A stretch of DNA of 64,000 nt, taken from assembly GCA_964035015.1 (NCBI GenBank), contig CAXIUP010000141.1, forward strand, positions 664,787 to 728,786. Reading direction: 5' to 3'. Of the stretch, positions 1 through 11,160 are shown piece after piece; positions within the stretch are counted from its first letter, which is position 1, and each line of letters begins with the position of its first letter. The notes beneath the pieces are model-generated. The model was not told where the DNA came from. It saw nothing but the letters and a program-made list of their open reading frames with translations, and made no database searches. The translations under genes were made by a program, and so were the position numbers. The stretch comes from Corallium rubrum. Taxonomy: Eukaryota; Cnidaria; Anthozoa; Scleralcyonacea; Coralliidae.

Positions 1-125
1 AATTACAAAATTTTACAAACTAACAAATTACAAATGTTCTACATAGAAATAATTATAAAAAATAAAAATAAAAAATACCTGCTTTCCATAAGTGCCGTGC
101 AATAGTATAATTTATTAAAATTCAA

Positions 126-620
126 TCATTTAAAAAAGAAAAAAACCCTACTGCAGCCCGATTTAAACTCGCTTAGGTTGTTTGCTTTGCGTAGCTCAGT
201 AGGAAGGCTATTCCAAAGCATCGCACCATTATAGCCAAAGGTATTCTTTAGGTAATTAGTCCGTGGCTTTGGAACAGCTAGTTTGCCTTCGGTGTCTCTC
301 AATGAATAGTTCGTGACGCTGCTACGGTCTATGACCATGGAACGCAAATAATCGGGGGCGAGCCCATTTAGTGATTTATAGACCATTACAGCTTTTTCAA
401 ACTTGCGCTGGGTATCGAGTTTTCTCCAGCCAAGCTTCTCCAGTAGAGAACTAGCAGCAGTGTCATAGCTAGAAGATGTTAACACTCTCGCTGCACGATT
501 TTGCAATTTTTGAAGCTTATCAGCATAGGTTTTGTTACAATTATCCCAAACGACACAACAATAATTAAAATGCGGTTGCACTAACGAATTGAAAATATAC
601 TGCAGAGTCGTAAACGGAAC
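126..620 (-). pseudogene. LINE C-terminal module
   Basis: About 165 codons of the conserved C-terminal region of LINE ORF2. It opens with IFNSLVQPHFNYC and continues with LQKLQNRAARV, a central LGWRKLDTQR segment and the closing GAMLWNSLPTELR. The function of this module is not well defined; it follows the RT thumb in many Jockey/CR1/L2 elements. The block runs into a poly-Phe-like tail at 126-145, where the sequence becomes A/T-rich. A frame break at 620-763 separates it from the RT. Confidence 0.75.
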
Positions 621-762
621 AAAAGGCCTTACACGTTTTATAGCTCCAACGCTTGATGCAATCTTTTTGATTAGCTTATTGATATGTATATTCCAAGACA
701 GATTTTCATCAATAAGTACACCTAGGGACTTTGTATGCGAAACCTAATTAACAGGGACCCCA

Positions 763-1827
763 TCAATTTCCAGAGATGGTAATGGGGTTCAACGTACGTA
801 GTCTTTGCCTAGAACCGATTAACATGAATTCTGTCTTGGATTGGTTTAGGGTAAGCTTGTTTGCGATAAGCCACTCATTAACGTTAGCAAGGTCTTGATT
901 CAGATTCTGATTAATATCACGAACGTTATTACTTGCCAACGTCAAATGAGTGTCATCTGCATACATACGTGCATGGGAGTGTTTGAGACAATTAGGCAAG
1001 TCATTTATATAAATCAAAAATAGTAATGGCCCTAAGATAGTCCCCTGCGGGATACCACAGGACAGTGAGCGGTTTGGTGATAAAAAACCGTTCACGAAGC
1101 ATTTTTGGTTACGATCACTTAGGTAAGATCTAAACCATTCACTTCCTATACCATATGCATTCAATTTCGATAAAAGAATTGCATGATCTACGGTGTCAAA
1201 CGCTTTTTTAAGGTCTAAGAAAACTACTGCGTTTACGTCACCGTGATCGATGTTGTACGCCCAATCGTTTGTGGCTTCGAGAAGAGCAGTGACTGTGGAA
1301 TGTAAGCTTCGGAATCCTGACTGACTAGTTGAAAGCAATTTGTTATCCGTAAGAAAAACATTAACTTGATCGTAAATAATCCTCTCAAAAACTTTGGCCA
1401 CAATAGGAATAATAGAGATGGGACGATAGTTATTGAGATCCTCACGTTTCCCTTGTTGAAATAATGGTATAACCTTTGAACATTTCCAATCGTCAGGGAA
1501 TATACCCGTGATAATGGAACGATAAAAAATTATACTTAGGGAATCTGAAATCAAATCAGGACATTCACGAAGAAGCCTAGCTGAAATTTTATCCAAACCA
1601 GTTGCTTTAGATTTACTAAGTTTGGATAGAAGAGAAAAGACTATAGACGAACTTGTTGTCTTCAGTTGAAAACTAGCTCCACTTTCGTTACATGAAAGGT
1701 AATCTAAATGAGAACGACTGTTTTCGTTACAAGGTATTTTGTCGGCAAGTTTTGGCCCAATATCAGCGAAATGATCATTAAACGCATCGGATAATTTTTG
1801 AGAGCCGCTTATAGAACAGCCGTTCAA
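763..1827 (-). pseudogene. LINE reverse transcriptase block
   Basis: About 354 codons of non-LTR reverse transcriptase. Motifs in order are KSKATGLDKI, YRPISIIPIVAKVFERI, the QSGFR segment, FLDLKKAFDTVDH (first catalytic Asp), GIPQGTILGPLLFLIYINDL and MYADDT (YADD catalytic pair), then the thumb start NKLTLNQSKTEFM. The reaction is target-primed reverse transcription of the element RNA. The block is open internally but flanked by stops on both sides, and the rest of the element is broken, so it is probably not expressed as a whole protein. Confidence 0.85.
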
Positions 1828-1967
1828 TTCAATTTCCTTTACGTGCGAGCTATGTTGTTTTCTTGAAGTTCATTCGTTAATTATATTCCAAGTCTTTTTC
1901 GAATTGCTTTTATTTTCGTGAAAGGCGTTCGTGTAATACATTTCTTTGGCATGTTTGATTTCGGTAT

Positions 1968-2744
1968 TTAATTATTACGAGTTCTCTTAAAAGCGTGCCA
2001 ATCAGATGGATCATTAGAGCTAATCGCTTTTATCTTCAGAATATCTCGATAATGCATGCATTGTTTTAAATAAGGCGTAATCCAGGGCGATTTAGTAGCC
2101 CTAATACGCTTTGTACACAGAGGTGCATGCCTTTCAACAACACTATTAAATGCATTTTTCCAAGCATGCCACATATCATTTGGGTTATCATGTGCCTTAA
2201 TTTCATCCCAATTCTGCAGCCAGATATCGTTTCTGAAACGTGCAGAATTAAAATTCTTAAACCTTCTATAGGTCACAGTAGAGTGGCCCTTAGTAAATAA
2301 GCCAGTTGAAAGTTTACGAAAAGCATAGATTAGGCTATGATCACTGATGCTGATATGAGAGACACCAGAGCAAACAATCCTATCAGGCGAATTAGTAAAT
2401 ATCAAGTCAATTAATGTTGAGGATGACTTGGTTATGCGAGTTGGTTCGCTTATTAACTGTTGTAAGCCAAAAAGATCAGTGATGCTAGTCAAGATGGTTG
2501 AATTATGTTCCAAAACGGGTGACCCGAGATTACAGTTCAGGTCACCCATTAAGTAATATTCAACATTTTCCGCATCGAGTCTACCTACTAGGGTTTCAAA
2601 ATAGTTGAATTTGTCGACGGGTGAATCTGGAGGTCTATACCAAGTTGTAACGAGAAAAGGCTTGGATCTAGGTTTACGAATTTCAATACATAAATTTTCT
2701 AATTGATCAAATGACATATCGAAACGTGGTAGAAAATTGAGCAC
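1968..2744 (-). pseudogene. LINE endonuclease C-terminal half
   Basis: About 258 codons matching the second half of an exonuclease-endonuclease-phosphatase (EEP) domain, which nicks target DNA for LINE integration. Visible motifs are WYRPPDSP, MGDLNCN, the STLIDLIFTN segment and the SDHSLIY motif holding the catalytic Asp-His. The N-terminal half with the first metal-binding residues is missing. The linker after the domain (RATKSPWITPYLK) is typical of the region before the RT. The frame breaks at 1967; about 140 bases of decayed linker separate it from the RT block. Confidence 0.8.
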
Positions 2745-3426
2745 TAAGCAGTAATGGATTAAAATATTTACAAGCAGTATTTATATAACTTAACCTGGTT
2801 TGTATTACAATGGTGATATTCTAAATATAAAATTCTAACACGATGTGACGAATTGAGGAGAATATTGATGACAACGTGACATGTCATTCTAATGAGCGTC
2901 TAGCGTAAAAAACAAGTAAACAAGTAAAGAAATTCTAATTATAGTAGTGGACTGGTGGAGATGTAAAGAGGGAGAGAGAGGAGGGAAACTATATTAATTA
3001 TAAAATTATAAACTAAATATACTGCCCTCTTGTATATTTATATTATTATAATTGTTATAATGATTATTATATCATTATTATTAGTATACAAGAGCTGTGA
3101 GTACCTTCTGCTACATTGATATAGCAAATTCCCAGTGCTAGAAGACAAAATACATAACCAGACAAAGCCATCTGAAAACTTCTTGGTACATATACAATGT
3201 TGTACCACTTAAATATAGCCTAAAAACCAGAAAATAGAAGCAAAGCTCAATCCCCTTGAATTAATTTTTACTGACTCCTGGAACACAGTATTGTTCTTAT
3301 ACATGGCCAAAGCATGACCCCGAGGAAAGAGAAAAGACGTTATCCTAACTTTTCTAATGAACACGAGGCGAAGCTCTGAACAAACAAAAGCTTATTGCAT
3401 GCATTCGTTTAAAGATGGTTACCGTG

Positions 3427-3562
3427 CACTCAGGAAAATTTTCCAGAGGACAGGAACGGACAGGAAAGTCTCCTTTGGGTTAAAGTCATTTGACCAAGAG
3501 CTCACAACACAAAGAAAACTTTCTTGACCGTTTCTGTCCTGCGGAAGATGTTCCTGAGTGGA
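3427..3562. mobile_element. small inverted-repeat MITE within copy A
   Basis: Two imperfect inverted arms start ACTCAGGAAAATTTTCC and ACTCAGGAACATCTTCC (the second read on the minus strand) and enclose a short core. The block lies in the part of copy A missing from copy B, so it may have arrived after the duplication. A related fragment (GAACTCACAAGACAAAG... GTTCCTGAGTGGAAA) sits at 54490-54555, at the inner edge of the left MULE TIR. Confidence 0.55.
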
Positions 3563-4066
3563 AACTAGCCTTCACGCAGTATCACGCCACCAGACACGCG
3601 GAAAACCCTAACATACAACTGCAAGCATGGTAAACCTAAAGTCAGCCCGTACCCTACTACTACTGTCCTTAATCACTTATATCTATTGTATTTGTTTATA
3701 TGATTATCCTGAATTGTGAAATGGTCTAGAATTCCAGATAATCCTGACTATTAAAGAAAATGAAACCCAACCCTGACCCCCACCTCTAAACCTGACCCTA
3801 AACCTAACAACAACCCCCCGGTAACCCTAAATCTAACCACAACCCCCACAACACCCGTACTGTTTTTTTGTTATGTGCTTTTTATTTAACATCCCACATG
3901 TGGGACAGAGAGTCCCCTAGGCTTCAGGATAATCCTGAATTCTAGACACTTTAAATTGACAATTCAGGATAGTCCTGCACCGCATTCAGCATTCAATCTG
4001 ATCTTCCTCGGCCCACTCCCACCTCTTTGTTTGCAGTAGCTCGAGTGCACACCTGGCCCAGGTGTC

Positions 4067-4222
4067 GTGTTGGTTGATAAAAAGATCATTTACAAAATCA
4101 TGAGGGAACGACAACCGCTTGACAACCACCAACATTCTATACAACAGGGTCAGTTAAATGAAGAATACAAAGGCTTTGCAGTTATTCCTTTCATCCAAGG
4201 GACGAGTGAGAAGATTTTAGAT
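4067..4222 (+). pseudogene. PLE reverse transcriptase C-terminal remnant
   Basis: The frame ends in EEYKGFAVIPFIQGTSEKI. This resembles the region after the RT core of Penelope-like elements, where a vviPYvkGlSEki-type motif precedes the segment leading to the GIY-YIG nuclease. The matching continuation (ASQRILQNHSVKVTFKP) lies downstream at about 4530-4590, and the 5S-derived insert separates the two. No RT palm motif and no GIY-YIG domain remain, so this is a fragment. Family call rests on the motif, not on a search. Confidence 0.5.
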
Positions 4223-4530
4223 TTTTTAGATTTAATGACTTTATTGCCTATAGCAACTGGTGGTCAAACAGGACGAAATGTCCCAATTGAACATGACTAC
4301 CATGATGTAAGTGTTGGTTTTACGGAGAGAGCCGAGGAAAACCGGAGAACCCGGCGAAAAACCCTCGAAGCATAGGAGAGATCAACTACAACTCTACTCA
4401 CATTAGTTCCAAGCTCGACAACGGGGTCATTTCCAAGCGGTCACCCAGCGGTCACCCATCCAAGTACTAACCCCGTCTAACCGGGCTTAACTTCTTGGTG
4501 AGAGGCAGCGCGCGAACAGCACACGCCACC
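4223..4530 (-). mobile_element. 5S rRNA-derived insert (SINE3-like), copy A
   Basis: Read on the minus strand, 4432-4505 resembles the 3' half of eukaryotic 5S rRNA: GAAGTTAAGC, then GGTTAGTACTTGGATGGG and TGACCGC. A 5S SINE would carry the internal RNA polymerase III promoter. The insert interrupts the PLE frame between TSEKI and QRILQ, so it arrived after that frame was functional. A short duplication (CGGTCACCCAG) is present here but not in copy B. Limits on the left side are approximate. Confidence 0.6.
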
Positions 4531-4690
4531 CATGCTTCCCAACGCATACTTCAGAACCATTCAGTTAAAGTTACCTTTAAACCAGGAATATATACGACAC
4601 CCGTTTGCTTGAGTTGGTTGATCTTATCTTTTAGCTTTACAAACGACGCTGAGCTTTTGGGCTTCTTGACTTGTTAAATTTATTAGTTTT

Positions 4691-4738
4691 TTAACCCTGC
4701 AGATGATGGACGCTTAGTCTGAAAGCTTTGTTGTTAAT
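4691..4738 (+). ncRNA. decayed hammerhead-like motif, copy A
   Basis: Counterpart of the motif at 35381-35424. The CTGATGA core is interrupted by three extra bases (CTG-CAG-ATGA) and stem II has a GGAC/GTCT mismatch, while the GAAAGCTT part remains. Probably inactive. Confidence 0.45.
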
Positions 4739-4789
4739 TTTTTCGATCCTTTTACCTAAATTTTAATAAACTACTAGTTGAAACTTTAA

Positions 4790-5603
4790 AGTGGCACTAT
4801 GACGGAAAAATCGTGAATCTAGTATTGATACCAGTAAACTATAATTTCCAAATGAGGAATACCGGCGTTTTCAGTTTCTCAAAATATTGTCTCGTTCTCG
4901 AGATATTTAATTTTCTGCAACATGTAAATTAGGTGCCTTGTGACGTCATTTACTCACGCGGGCTAAATAAGATTTACAAAATGAGTAATATATCTGAAAC
5001 TAAGAGGTAGAAATAATTCAAACTTTGCACAAGAATAGTTCTAGGGAAAATACACTACAATGTTCACATTAGGTTGTTTCCTCGGATACCGTTTGCAAAC
5101 AGGCGCCTTCCATTTGTAAAACAAAAATGTTCATTTTTTTGCAAATGCATATTTTTCTCCATAAAACAACTTTTACTGCAATACATTGACATGAATATTT
5201 CTGTCACACATAGATATTGTATCGAATGTTTCAATCATTATATTCTTTTGAAAAGAAACATAAAGTCTTTTAATTTTTAGTAAAAAGGCTCGTATTTCTA
5301 AACAGTTTCCGTAGCAACAACATGATGCGCACAGTAGAGTGTACTTTTGTGATAACTATACTTGTGCAAAGTTTGAATTATTTCTTCCTCCTATTTACAT
5401 AGATATTAGTCATTTTGTTAATATCATTTTGCCTGTGTGAGTAAATGACGTACACGGCACCTAATTTACATGTTTCACAAACCTGAATAATTCGAGAAAG
5501 AGACAATACATTGAGAAATTGAAAATGCGGGTATTCATCATTTGCAAACTATATTTTAACACAATCAAAATTAGATACACGATTTTCCCGTCGTAGTGCC
5601 ACT
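4790..5603. mobile_element. TTAA-flanked foldback MITE, copy A
   Basis: Long inverted arms (about 280 bases each) start AGTGGCACTA and face each other around a centre near 5200. TTAA lies directly outside both ends (4786-4789 and 5604-5607), as expected for TTAA-target superfamilies such as piggyBac or Kolobok. No transposase. The same element is at 35477-36275, so it was in place before the composite repeat was duplicated. Confidence 0.75.
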
Positions 5604-6664
5604 TTAATACAATTGTGAATTTAAATACCTAGCAACATAACTGTTTTAAATATATATTATTTGTCGTTCAATTTTGAATGTATTGTTCCTTTGTTGAAAC
5701 GGGCAATAGAGAATTGGAAGTAAAAATTAAACCTGAATACAATTATAAATAAATAAAGTAAATGAATGGCCAGAACGGTCCATATTGATAATTTTGTAGT
5801 GTCTGTGGTCGAAACACAATATAATCAACAAATAGACATCATAGACGACTGCTAGAAGTCACTGTTCCTGACAAGAATCAAATATATTGTATTAGCTTTT
5901 GATTATAATCTTAAATGTATTCGGAAAAGCTGTTATTATGGACAAGAAAGGTGGTGGAATTAGAATAATCAGAACTGAACGTAGCGGATTCAGAAGGTTA
6001 CACGACATGTGTCGGATAACTTTTGATATCATCTTCACTGAAGCGGAGTGAGTTTCCCTGATAATGGCACGTACCGGATTGCCATGGTCTCGTGTATAAC
6101 AAGAGGACCTAACCAGTATGATCATGTAGCTGGGCTCTAACCCTATATCCGATACGAAATGCAATCCGATATACGCAAGCAATCCGGTATCGTGTAACTG
6201 GGGCCAAGACCTTAAGTTTGAAAAGGCGGAAGTAAAATGGAAAATATTTATACCCGAATGAAACACTTGCATGTATCCGCAAAAAAGCTAATTCTGAACT
6301 GAGATAGATTTTGCAATGTCAAATTGGCTTCAAACGCTGCAGTGAACACAATAATAATATATCAAAGAAATTCTCACACAAACCTGAACCACTGTACTCC
6401 AATCTTTCAAATCTCTGTGATGTTGTTGTTATGATGATATTGTCCTTCTGGCCTTGACGTCATTTGCGAATGCTTCTTGAATAGTTTGGTAACATCAAAA
6501 GACGAAGAAAATAATGTATTAAGACGATGGTTAAGATAATTAGAGGGAAAAATCAAAGAAAACCCAGCTCATAGAGCATTAAGATGAAGTAAAGTCACTA
6601 TAATAAGGTTTTTCCAAGCATTCTTGGCATTCTTCCGCGCGGCACCGAATGATTCCGGGTTTAA

Positions 6665-7273
6665 GGTAGCTCCATACAGTTTCTTGAAAAATGGAAAATA
6701 CAAGTTTGAGTGTCCAAAACACGTGCATAAATAATTCGGAAAAAGAATAAAACTAAATGTTATGCATAGTTTAAAAGTCTGACAATCAAAAACTGTTACC
6801 AAGCTGTCAACAGTTGTTGCTATGGCAACAACGACGTTTCAAAATGGCTGCCAATTACCCTTCAAACTAATTTAATTCGAAAAAAGCTTTGGTGAGCCCC
6901 ATTTGTTATTTAATTAAAACTTTTCTTGAAGTATGACTAATCAATAGAACGAATAATTTTTTTCCGGAAAAGTCATGTTTGTTAATTTATTAAAAATTAG
7001 GATCTACAGAATTTTTTTTAAAATCGGCCTATTGATTATTCATACTTCAAGAAAAGTTTTAATGAAAAAAATTGGGGGTCACCAAAGTTTTCTCGTTGTT
7101 GCCATAGCAACAACTGTTGCAATTTATTTGGTAACAGTTTTTAATTTTTTATTGTCAGACTGTTTAACTATCGCATAACATTTAGTTTTATTCTTTTTAC
7201 GAAGTGTTTATGTACGTGTTTTGGACTCTCAAACTTGTATTATCCATTTTTCAAGAAACTGTATGGAGCCACC
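6665..7273. mobile_element. TTAA-flanked foldback MITE (GGTGGCTCC family)
   Basis: Terminal inverted repeats start GGTAGCTCCATACAGTTTC (left) and GGTGGCTCCATACAGTTTC (right, minus strand), with arms of about 250 bases. TTAA flanks both ends at 6661-6664 and 7274-7277. A truncated relative lies at 37859-38396, and a solo left end at 48323-48345 at the corresponding site of copy B. Short open frames inside are palindromic sequence, not genes. Confidence 0.75.
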
Positions 7274-7389
7274 TTAAACCAAGTATTCAGCGGTTATGCA
7301 TGGGACGAGAAAGGAAACAAGTTGAGAGAGAAAATCGAAGCGAAAACTCTTGAAAACTGTGATTTTCCAAGAATTTTTCCAACTACTAC

Positions 7390-7700
7390 CAGATATTCAA
7401 AAACTCATTAATAATTCATGAGGAAAACACAAAAGAAAATCATGACCGTATCGTGTCTTTATATGTGATAAAGATACCTCCTGATTTACATAAACTTTAG
7501 CTTTGATTTTCTCGGCTTAGACAAGGTTATTTTTCAAACTTATTGCGCCAATGAACTTACCAAGTGGTACGTTTTTGAAGCCGTTCAATAAACTCGCAGT
7601 TCGTGTTTTATCAGATATAAAAACACTCGGCTTCGCCTCGTGTCTTTATATCTGATAAAACACTCCTGCTCGTTTATTAAACAGTACATTAACAATTACA
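7390..7700. repeat. dispersed repeat with GGCTTCGCC hairpin
   Basis: Begins near CTCATTAATAATTCATGAGG and ends in a hairpin, TATCAGATATAAAAACACTCGG facing its own complement. Related copies occur at 55608-55975 and 56124-56400 in the MULE intron. No coding content. Confidence 0.6.
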
Positions 7701-8640
7701 CAACGAGCCCGAGTTTTCTTCCATAAGCTGATAGTCAACGAGGCGAAGCCGAGGAAACTATCTTCCGAGGACTATCTGGAAACTAGACCAAAAAATCAAA
7801 CATGCAGCCTCATGATTTTCATTATTATGATGAGGTGAGGCAGGCAGGCGGGCGAGAAGACGAGAAATAAAGCCTGATACAATTCTTGATCTTTACCTGG
7901 CCGCTTTCCGCACCCAAATAAATTTTCTGAATTTCCTAAGCTTTAATCGCACAATCCAGCCGTTCCAAGTTTGAACTTTGCTGTTTCCTTAGATATTCAA
8001 GCGGACTCACGACTACAATCCAGAATTGTTTTGGAGTATTATTCCTTCACGAGCACGTCTCTTATAAACTCTCTTCATAGATGCTTGGGAGAAGCTGGTA
8101 TATTAAATAAACTCTTGCCATAACCAGTATACAGAGTACAGCTAGCACATCCTCATTAAACAGGACTTTTTCTAAACATTCGCGCCGTTCTTTATTTAGA
8201 TTTTACTTTAAATTTCTGCGTTGAATCGCTAGATTCGTTAGACGCTCTGTTATAATTATGTAAATCGAGATGTAAATCATATTAAATGTACACAAACCAA
8301 TCAAAATAGTGCCTTTCGGTTTACTTTGTCTTATGGACCAATCAGACGAAAAAGCCGACTTTTTAAATGCGGCCAGGTGAAGAATTGTATCGGCCCGCTT
8401 TCCCTTCTTCCGCCTGCAAGTTTCCGCCACCCGCAGGAAGGGTAAAGCGGGCCTGACTAACACTCCCACTCGTTTATGAAATATTACTTAACAAATGGTT
8501 GAGTGGGAATATCGGTATTTAGTCTACAATAATTTTTACTACTTACAAAAGAGAGACGTACGTTCCCACTTATCGAGATGCCTGCTTGAAGTTTAAAATG
8601 TTTGCACAACGTTGGGCAATTGGCATTACTCTATCTTGTA
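7701..8640. other. no gene seen
   Basis: AT-rich sequence with short open frames that carry no recognisable motif. A minus-strand open frame at 8203-8469 has no domain signature. I see no promoter or RNA gene here. Confidence 0.5.
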
Positions 8641-8649
8641 AATGGTGGC

Positions 8650-8885
8650 TTGTCTCCGGCTCCTTTGCTAAACCAACAGACTATCGAACAATGTGTCCTT
8701 TTTATCGCAAATATAACAGGATGGGCTTTCTCGTTCTCCATTCTGTTGAAAACTTTCATTTCTGCTAGAGTAGTTCTCTCGCCGGTTCAATTTCTCTTCT
8801 AAATCACTCTTTGTTTTGTTTTTTGTTTTGTTTTGTTTTGTTTTGTTTTGTTTTGTTTTGTTTTGTTTTGTTTTGTTTTGTTTTG

Positions 8886-8916
<31 letters not shown>

Positions 8917-9180
8917 GTTTTGTCTTGTTTTGTTTTGTTTTGTTTTGTTCGTCGTTTTTTGATTGCTGTCTTTCCTCCCTGGGTACTCCTGCAGCTGCTG
9001 TCGTCGTGTCGGTCTGATCAGTGTAGTCATGAATGGCTCGGCACCTGGAACAGGGTCGTTCTCTAACAATTTAATTTTTATGTTTTTTGGCAAACCTTTC
9101 ATGAATTGCCTTGTCATTAGTGAAGTTTTCGCAGCGTTATAGATTTCAACAGATCATAACGATGATTCAAATCTCCTCTT
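8650..9180 (-). pseudogene. retrotransposon gag remnant with CCHC knuckle
   Basis: On the minus strand the frame reads RQFMKGLPKNIKIKLLENDPVPG, like the capsid end of LTR-retrotransposon gag. It is broken by the TTTTG array, then resumes with a basic stretch and SCYICDKK. A one-frame shift after DKK gives GHIVR, which completes a CX2CX4H zinc-knuckle pattern, so the knuckle is frameshifted. No protease or RT follows. Superfamily (Ty3 or Bel) is not decided. Confidence 0.5.
8811..8950. repeat. (TTTTG)n microsatellite
   Basis: Near-perfect pentanucleotide array inside the gag remnant. The same motif on the other strand (AAAAC) forms arrays at 14500-14920 and 20445-20712. Open frames rich in FVLFC are translations of it. 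Confidence 0.95.
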
Positions 9181-9317
9181 GTGGCTGAAGAAAAAAGTCC
9201 GTGATACGAACTACCCTAGGCTAATATAAAATATGTAATTAAAACATCTCATTAGCAGCTAGCTGCCAAATCTTTATCTTCTGAATCTCAAGAGAATGAT
9301 TGCAAACCATGCATCAA

Positions 9318-10362
9318 TGCTGTCATGAAGTTAAACTGGTAATTTTAAGAACAAGGTAATAGAATATGATGAACTTTCGCCAATCCAAAATCAATAACAT
9401 TTGGAAATTATGAAAGTGGATATGTTAGCAGCTTTCAGGGAACTTTATTTTCTGCTTTCGTTCGTTCGTTCGTTCGTTCGTTCGTTCGTTCGTTCGTTCG
9501 TTCGTTCGTTCGTTCGTCCGTCCGTCCGTCCGTCCGTCCGTCCGTCCGTCCGTCCGTCCGTCCGTCCGTTCGTTCGTTCGTTCGTTCGTTCGTTCGTTCG
9601 TTCGTTCGTTCGTTCGTTCGTTCGTTCGTTCGTTCGTTCGTTCGTTCGTTCGTTCGTTCGTTCAATAGCTGTCATGAAGTTAAACTAGTAATTTTAAGGA
9701 CAAGGTAATAGAACATGATGAACTTTCGCCAATCTAAAATCAATAACATTTGGAAATCATGAAAGTGGATATGTTAGCAGCTTTCAGGCAACTTTATTTT
9801 CTGCTTTCGTTCGTTCGTTCGTTCGTTCGTTCGTTCGTTCGTTCGTTCGTTCGTTCGTTCGTTCGTTCGTTCGTTCGTTCGTTCGTTCGTTCGTTCGTTC
9901 GTTCGTTCGTTCGTTCGTTCGTTCGTTCGTTCGTTCGTTCGTTCGTTCGTTCGTTCGTTCGTTCGTTCGTTCGTTCGTTCGTTCGTTCGTTCGTTCGTTC
10001 GTTCGTTCGTTCGTTCGTTCGTTCAATAGCTGTCATGAAGTTAAACTAGTAATTTTAAGGACAAGGTAATAGAACATGATGAACTTTCGCCAATCTAAAA
10101 TCAATAACATTTGGAAATCATGAAAGTGGATATGTTAGCAGCTTTCAGGCAACTTTATTTTCTGCGTTCGTTCGTTCGTTCGTTCGTTCGTTCGTTCGTT
10201 CGTTCGTTCGTCCGTCCGTCCGTCCGTCCGTCCGTCCGTCCGTCCGTCCGTCCGTCCGTCCGTCCGTCCGTTCGTTCGTTCGTTCGTTCGTTCGTTCGTT
10301 CGTTCGTTCGTTCGTTCGTTCGTTCGTTCGTTCGTTCGTTCGTTCGTTCGTTCGTTCGTGCA
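9318..10362. repeat. three tandem ~350-bp units, each with a TTCG/TCCG tract
   Basis: Each unit has a unique part (CATGAAGTTAAACT to CTTTATTTTCTGC) followed by a tetranucleotide tract. Tracts lie at about 9458-9664, 9807-10024 and 10166-10360. In the first and third tracts a TCCG block is embedded in TTCG; the middle tract is pure TTCG. The RSFV and NERT peptides are artefacts. Confidence 0.9.
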
Positions 10363-10424
10363 AAATCAATATAGCATGCGACGGTTTTGGCGCAAAACAG
10401 ATGTCTGAAAACTGTACAATTTAA

Positions 10425-10907
10425 ATGTCAACTCAAGGCAAATTAATTTTCCGGCTTGTTATATGCGCCAAAGTATGGAGATTGGAGAATACGAATATGA
10501 TGATAAAAATTTGAAGCAAACCTACCGTATTTTTTGTTGATTTCAGATTTTGTTCAACGAAGTATTCTAAAAAAAAGCATTAGCAAGTTTGTGACATAAA
10601 CAGTTGAACTTGGACGATTGAAATCATAAGAAAAGCTGATTTATGATGAATATAACTTGTGCAAGTCTCCAACCACACATGTATTAGAGTATTTGACGCT
10701 GTTACTTTAATGGATCGTAAAATCGTCCCTCCGTTTACGTCACACACTTGCTAGTGCCAGACTCTTTATACAACACAGCTTTTTATAAAAAATATTTCAA
10801 AATTCGTCGATTCAACATCCCAGAATCAACGAAAAAATGCGTGCTTTAATACTACGTGCCTTAATACATATATAAAGCGAAAAATGTAATTTGCCTTGAG
10901 TTGACCT
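10425..10907. mobile_element. TTAA-flanked MITE (GTCAACTCAAGGC family)
   Basis: Inverted ends ATGTCAACTCAAGGCAAATT and AGGTCAACTCAAGGCAAATT (minus strand), with TTAA directly outside at 10421-10424 and 10908-10911. No coding content. Confidence 0.7.
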
Positions 10908-11160
10908 TTAAAGCCCACAGTTTTGTCGTAACAACAACAGGGATGGTTTCCAAGTTTAATGACACTTGCCAAAGGTGTCAGCCTGAACTCTGGAAGGCGG
11001 GAGCGTCCATTTCCCGTAGTAGGCTAAAACTCTATAGCTTGGCCTACCCCAGTGCCTATGCGATGCATTTCTTTTGTTATGACAAAACAAACACATCGCT
11101 ACGCTTCCAGTCCGCGACCGTGACAAGACACCGTTGGAACTGAATGGGAAACAAACTTAT

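Larger units (their letters stand above)
60..2742 (-). mobile_element. 5'-truncated LINE (CR1/Jockey/L2-type)
   Basis: A non-LTR retrotransposon read on the minus strand. In coding order it shows the C-terminal half of an apurinic-type endonuclease, a reverse transcriptase with the YADD box, and the conserved C-terminal module found in many cnidarian LINEs. The 5' end stops at about 2742, exactly where homology to the second copy of the neighbouring composite repeat begins, so it is truncated or was cut by a later event. Frame breaks separate the three coding blocks, so this copy is dead. The A/T-rich stretch at about 40-125 is the probable 3' UTR and tail. Clade assignment is by motif only. 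Confidence 0.85.
2743..6664 (+). mobile_element. PLE-derived composite repeat, copy A
   Basis: This segment is repeated, with indels, at 33821-36475 and continues at 47451-48340. It contains PLE (Penelope-like) coding remnants at 4067-4610, a 5S-rRNA-like antisense block, a hammerhead-like motif and a nested foldback MITE. About 430 bases at 3345-3775 are absent from copy B. The shared start (ACTAAGCAGTAATGG) lies at 2743 here and 33821 there. The 5640-6664 part, with the open frame 5892-6272, is the same repeat and shows no protein motif. Confidence 0.75.

Noticed and set aside
5892-6272. 126-codon minus-strand frame
   Set aside because: It lies in the composite repeat; its copy at 47564-47927 has indels that break the frame, and no domain is visible.
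9401-10374. Long RSFV/NERT-repeat open frames on both strands
   Set aside because: They are translations of TTCG/TCCG tetranucleotide runs with no splice or codon signal.
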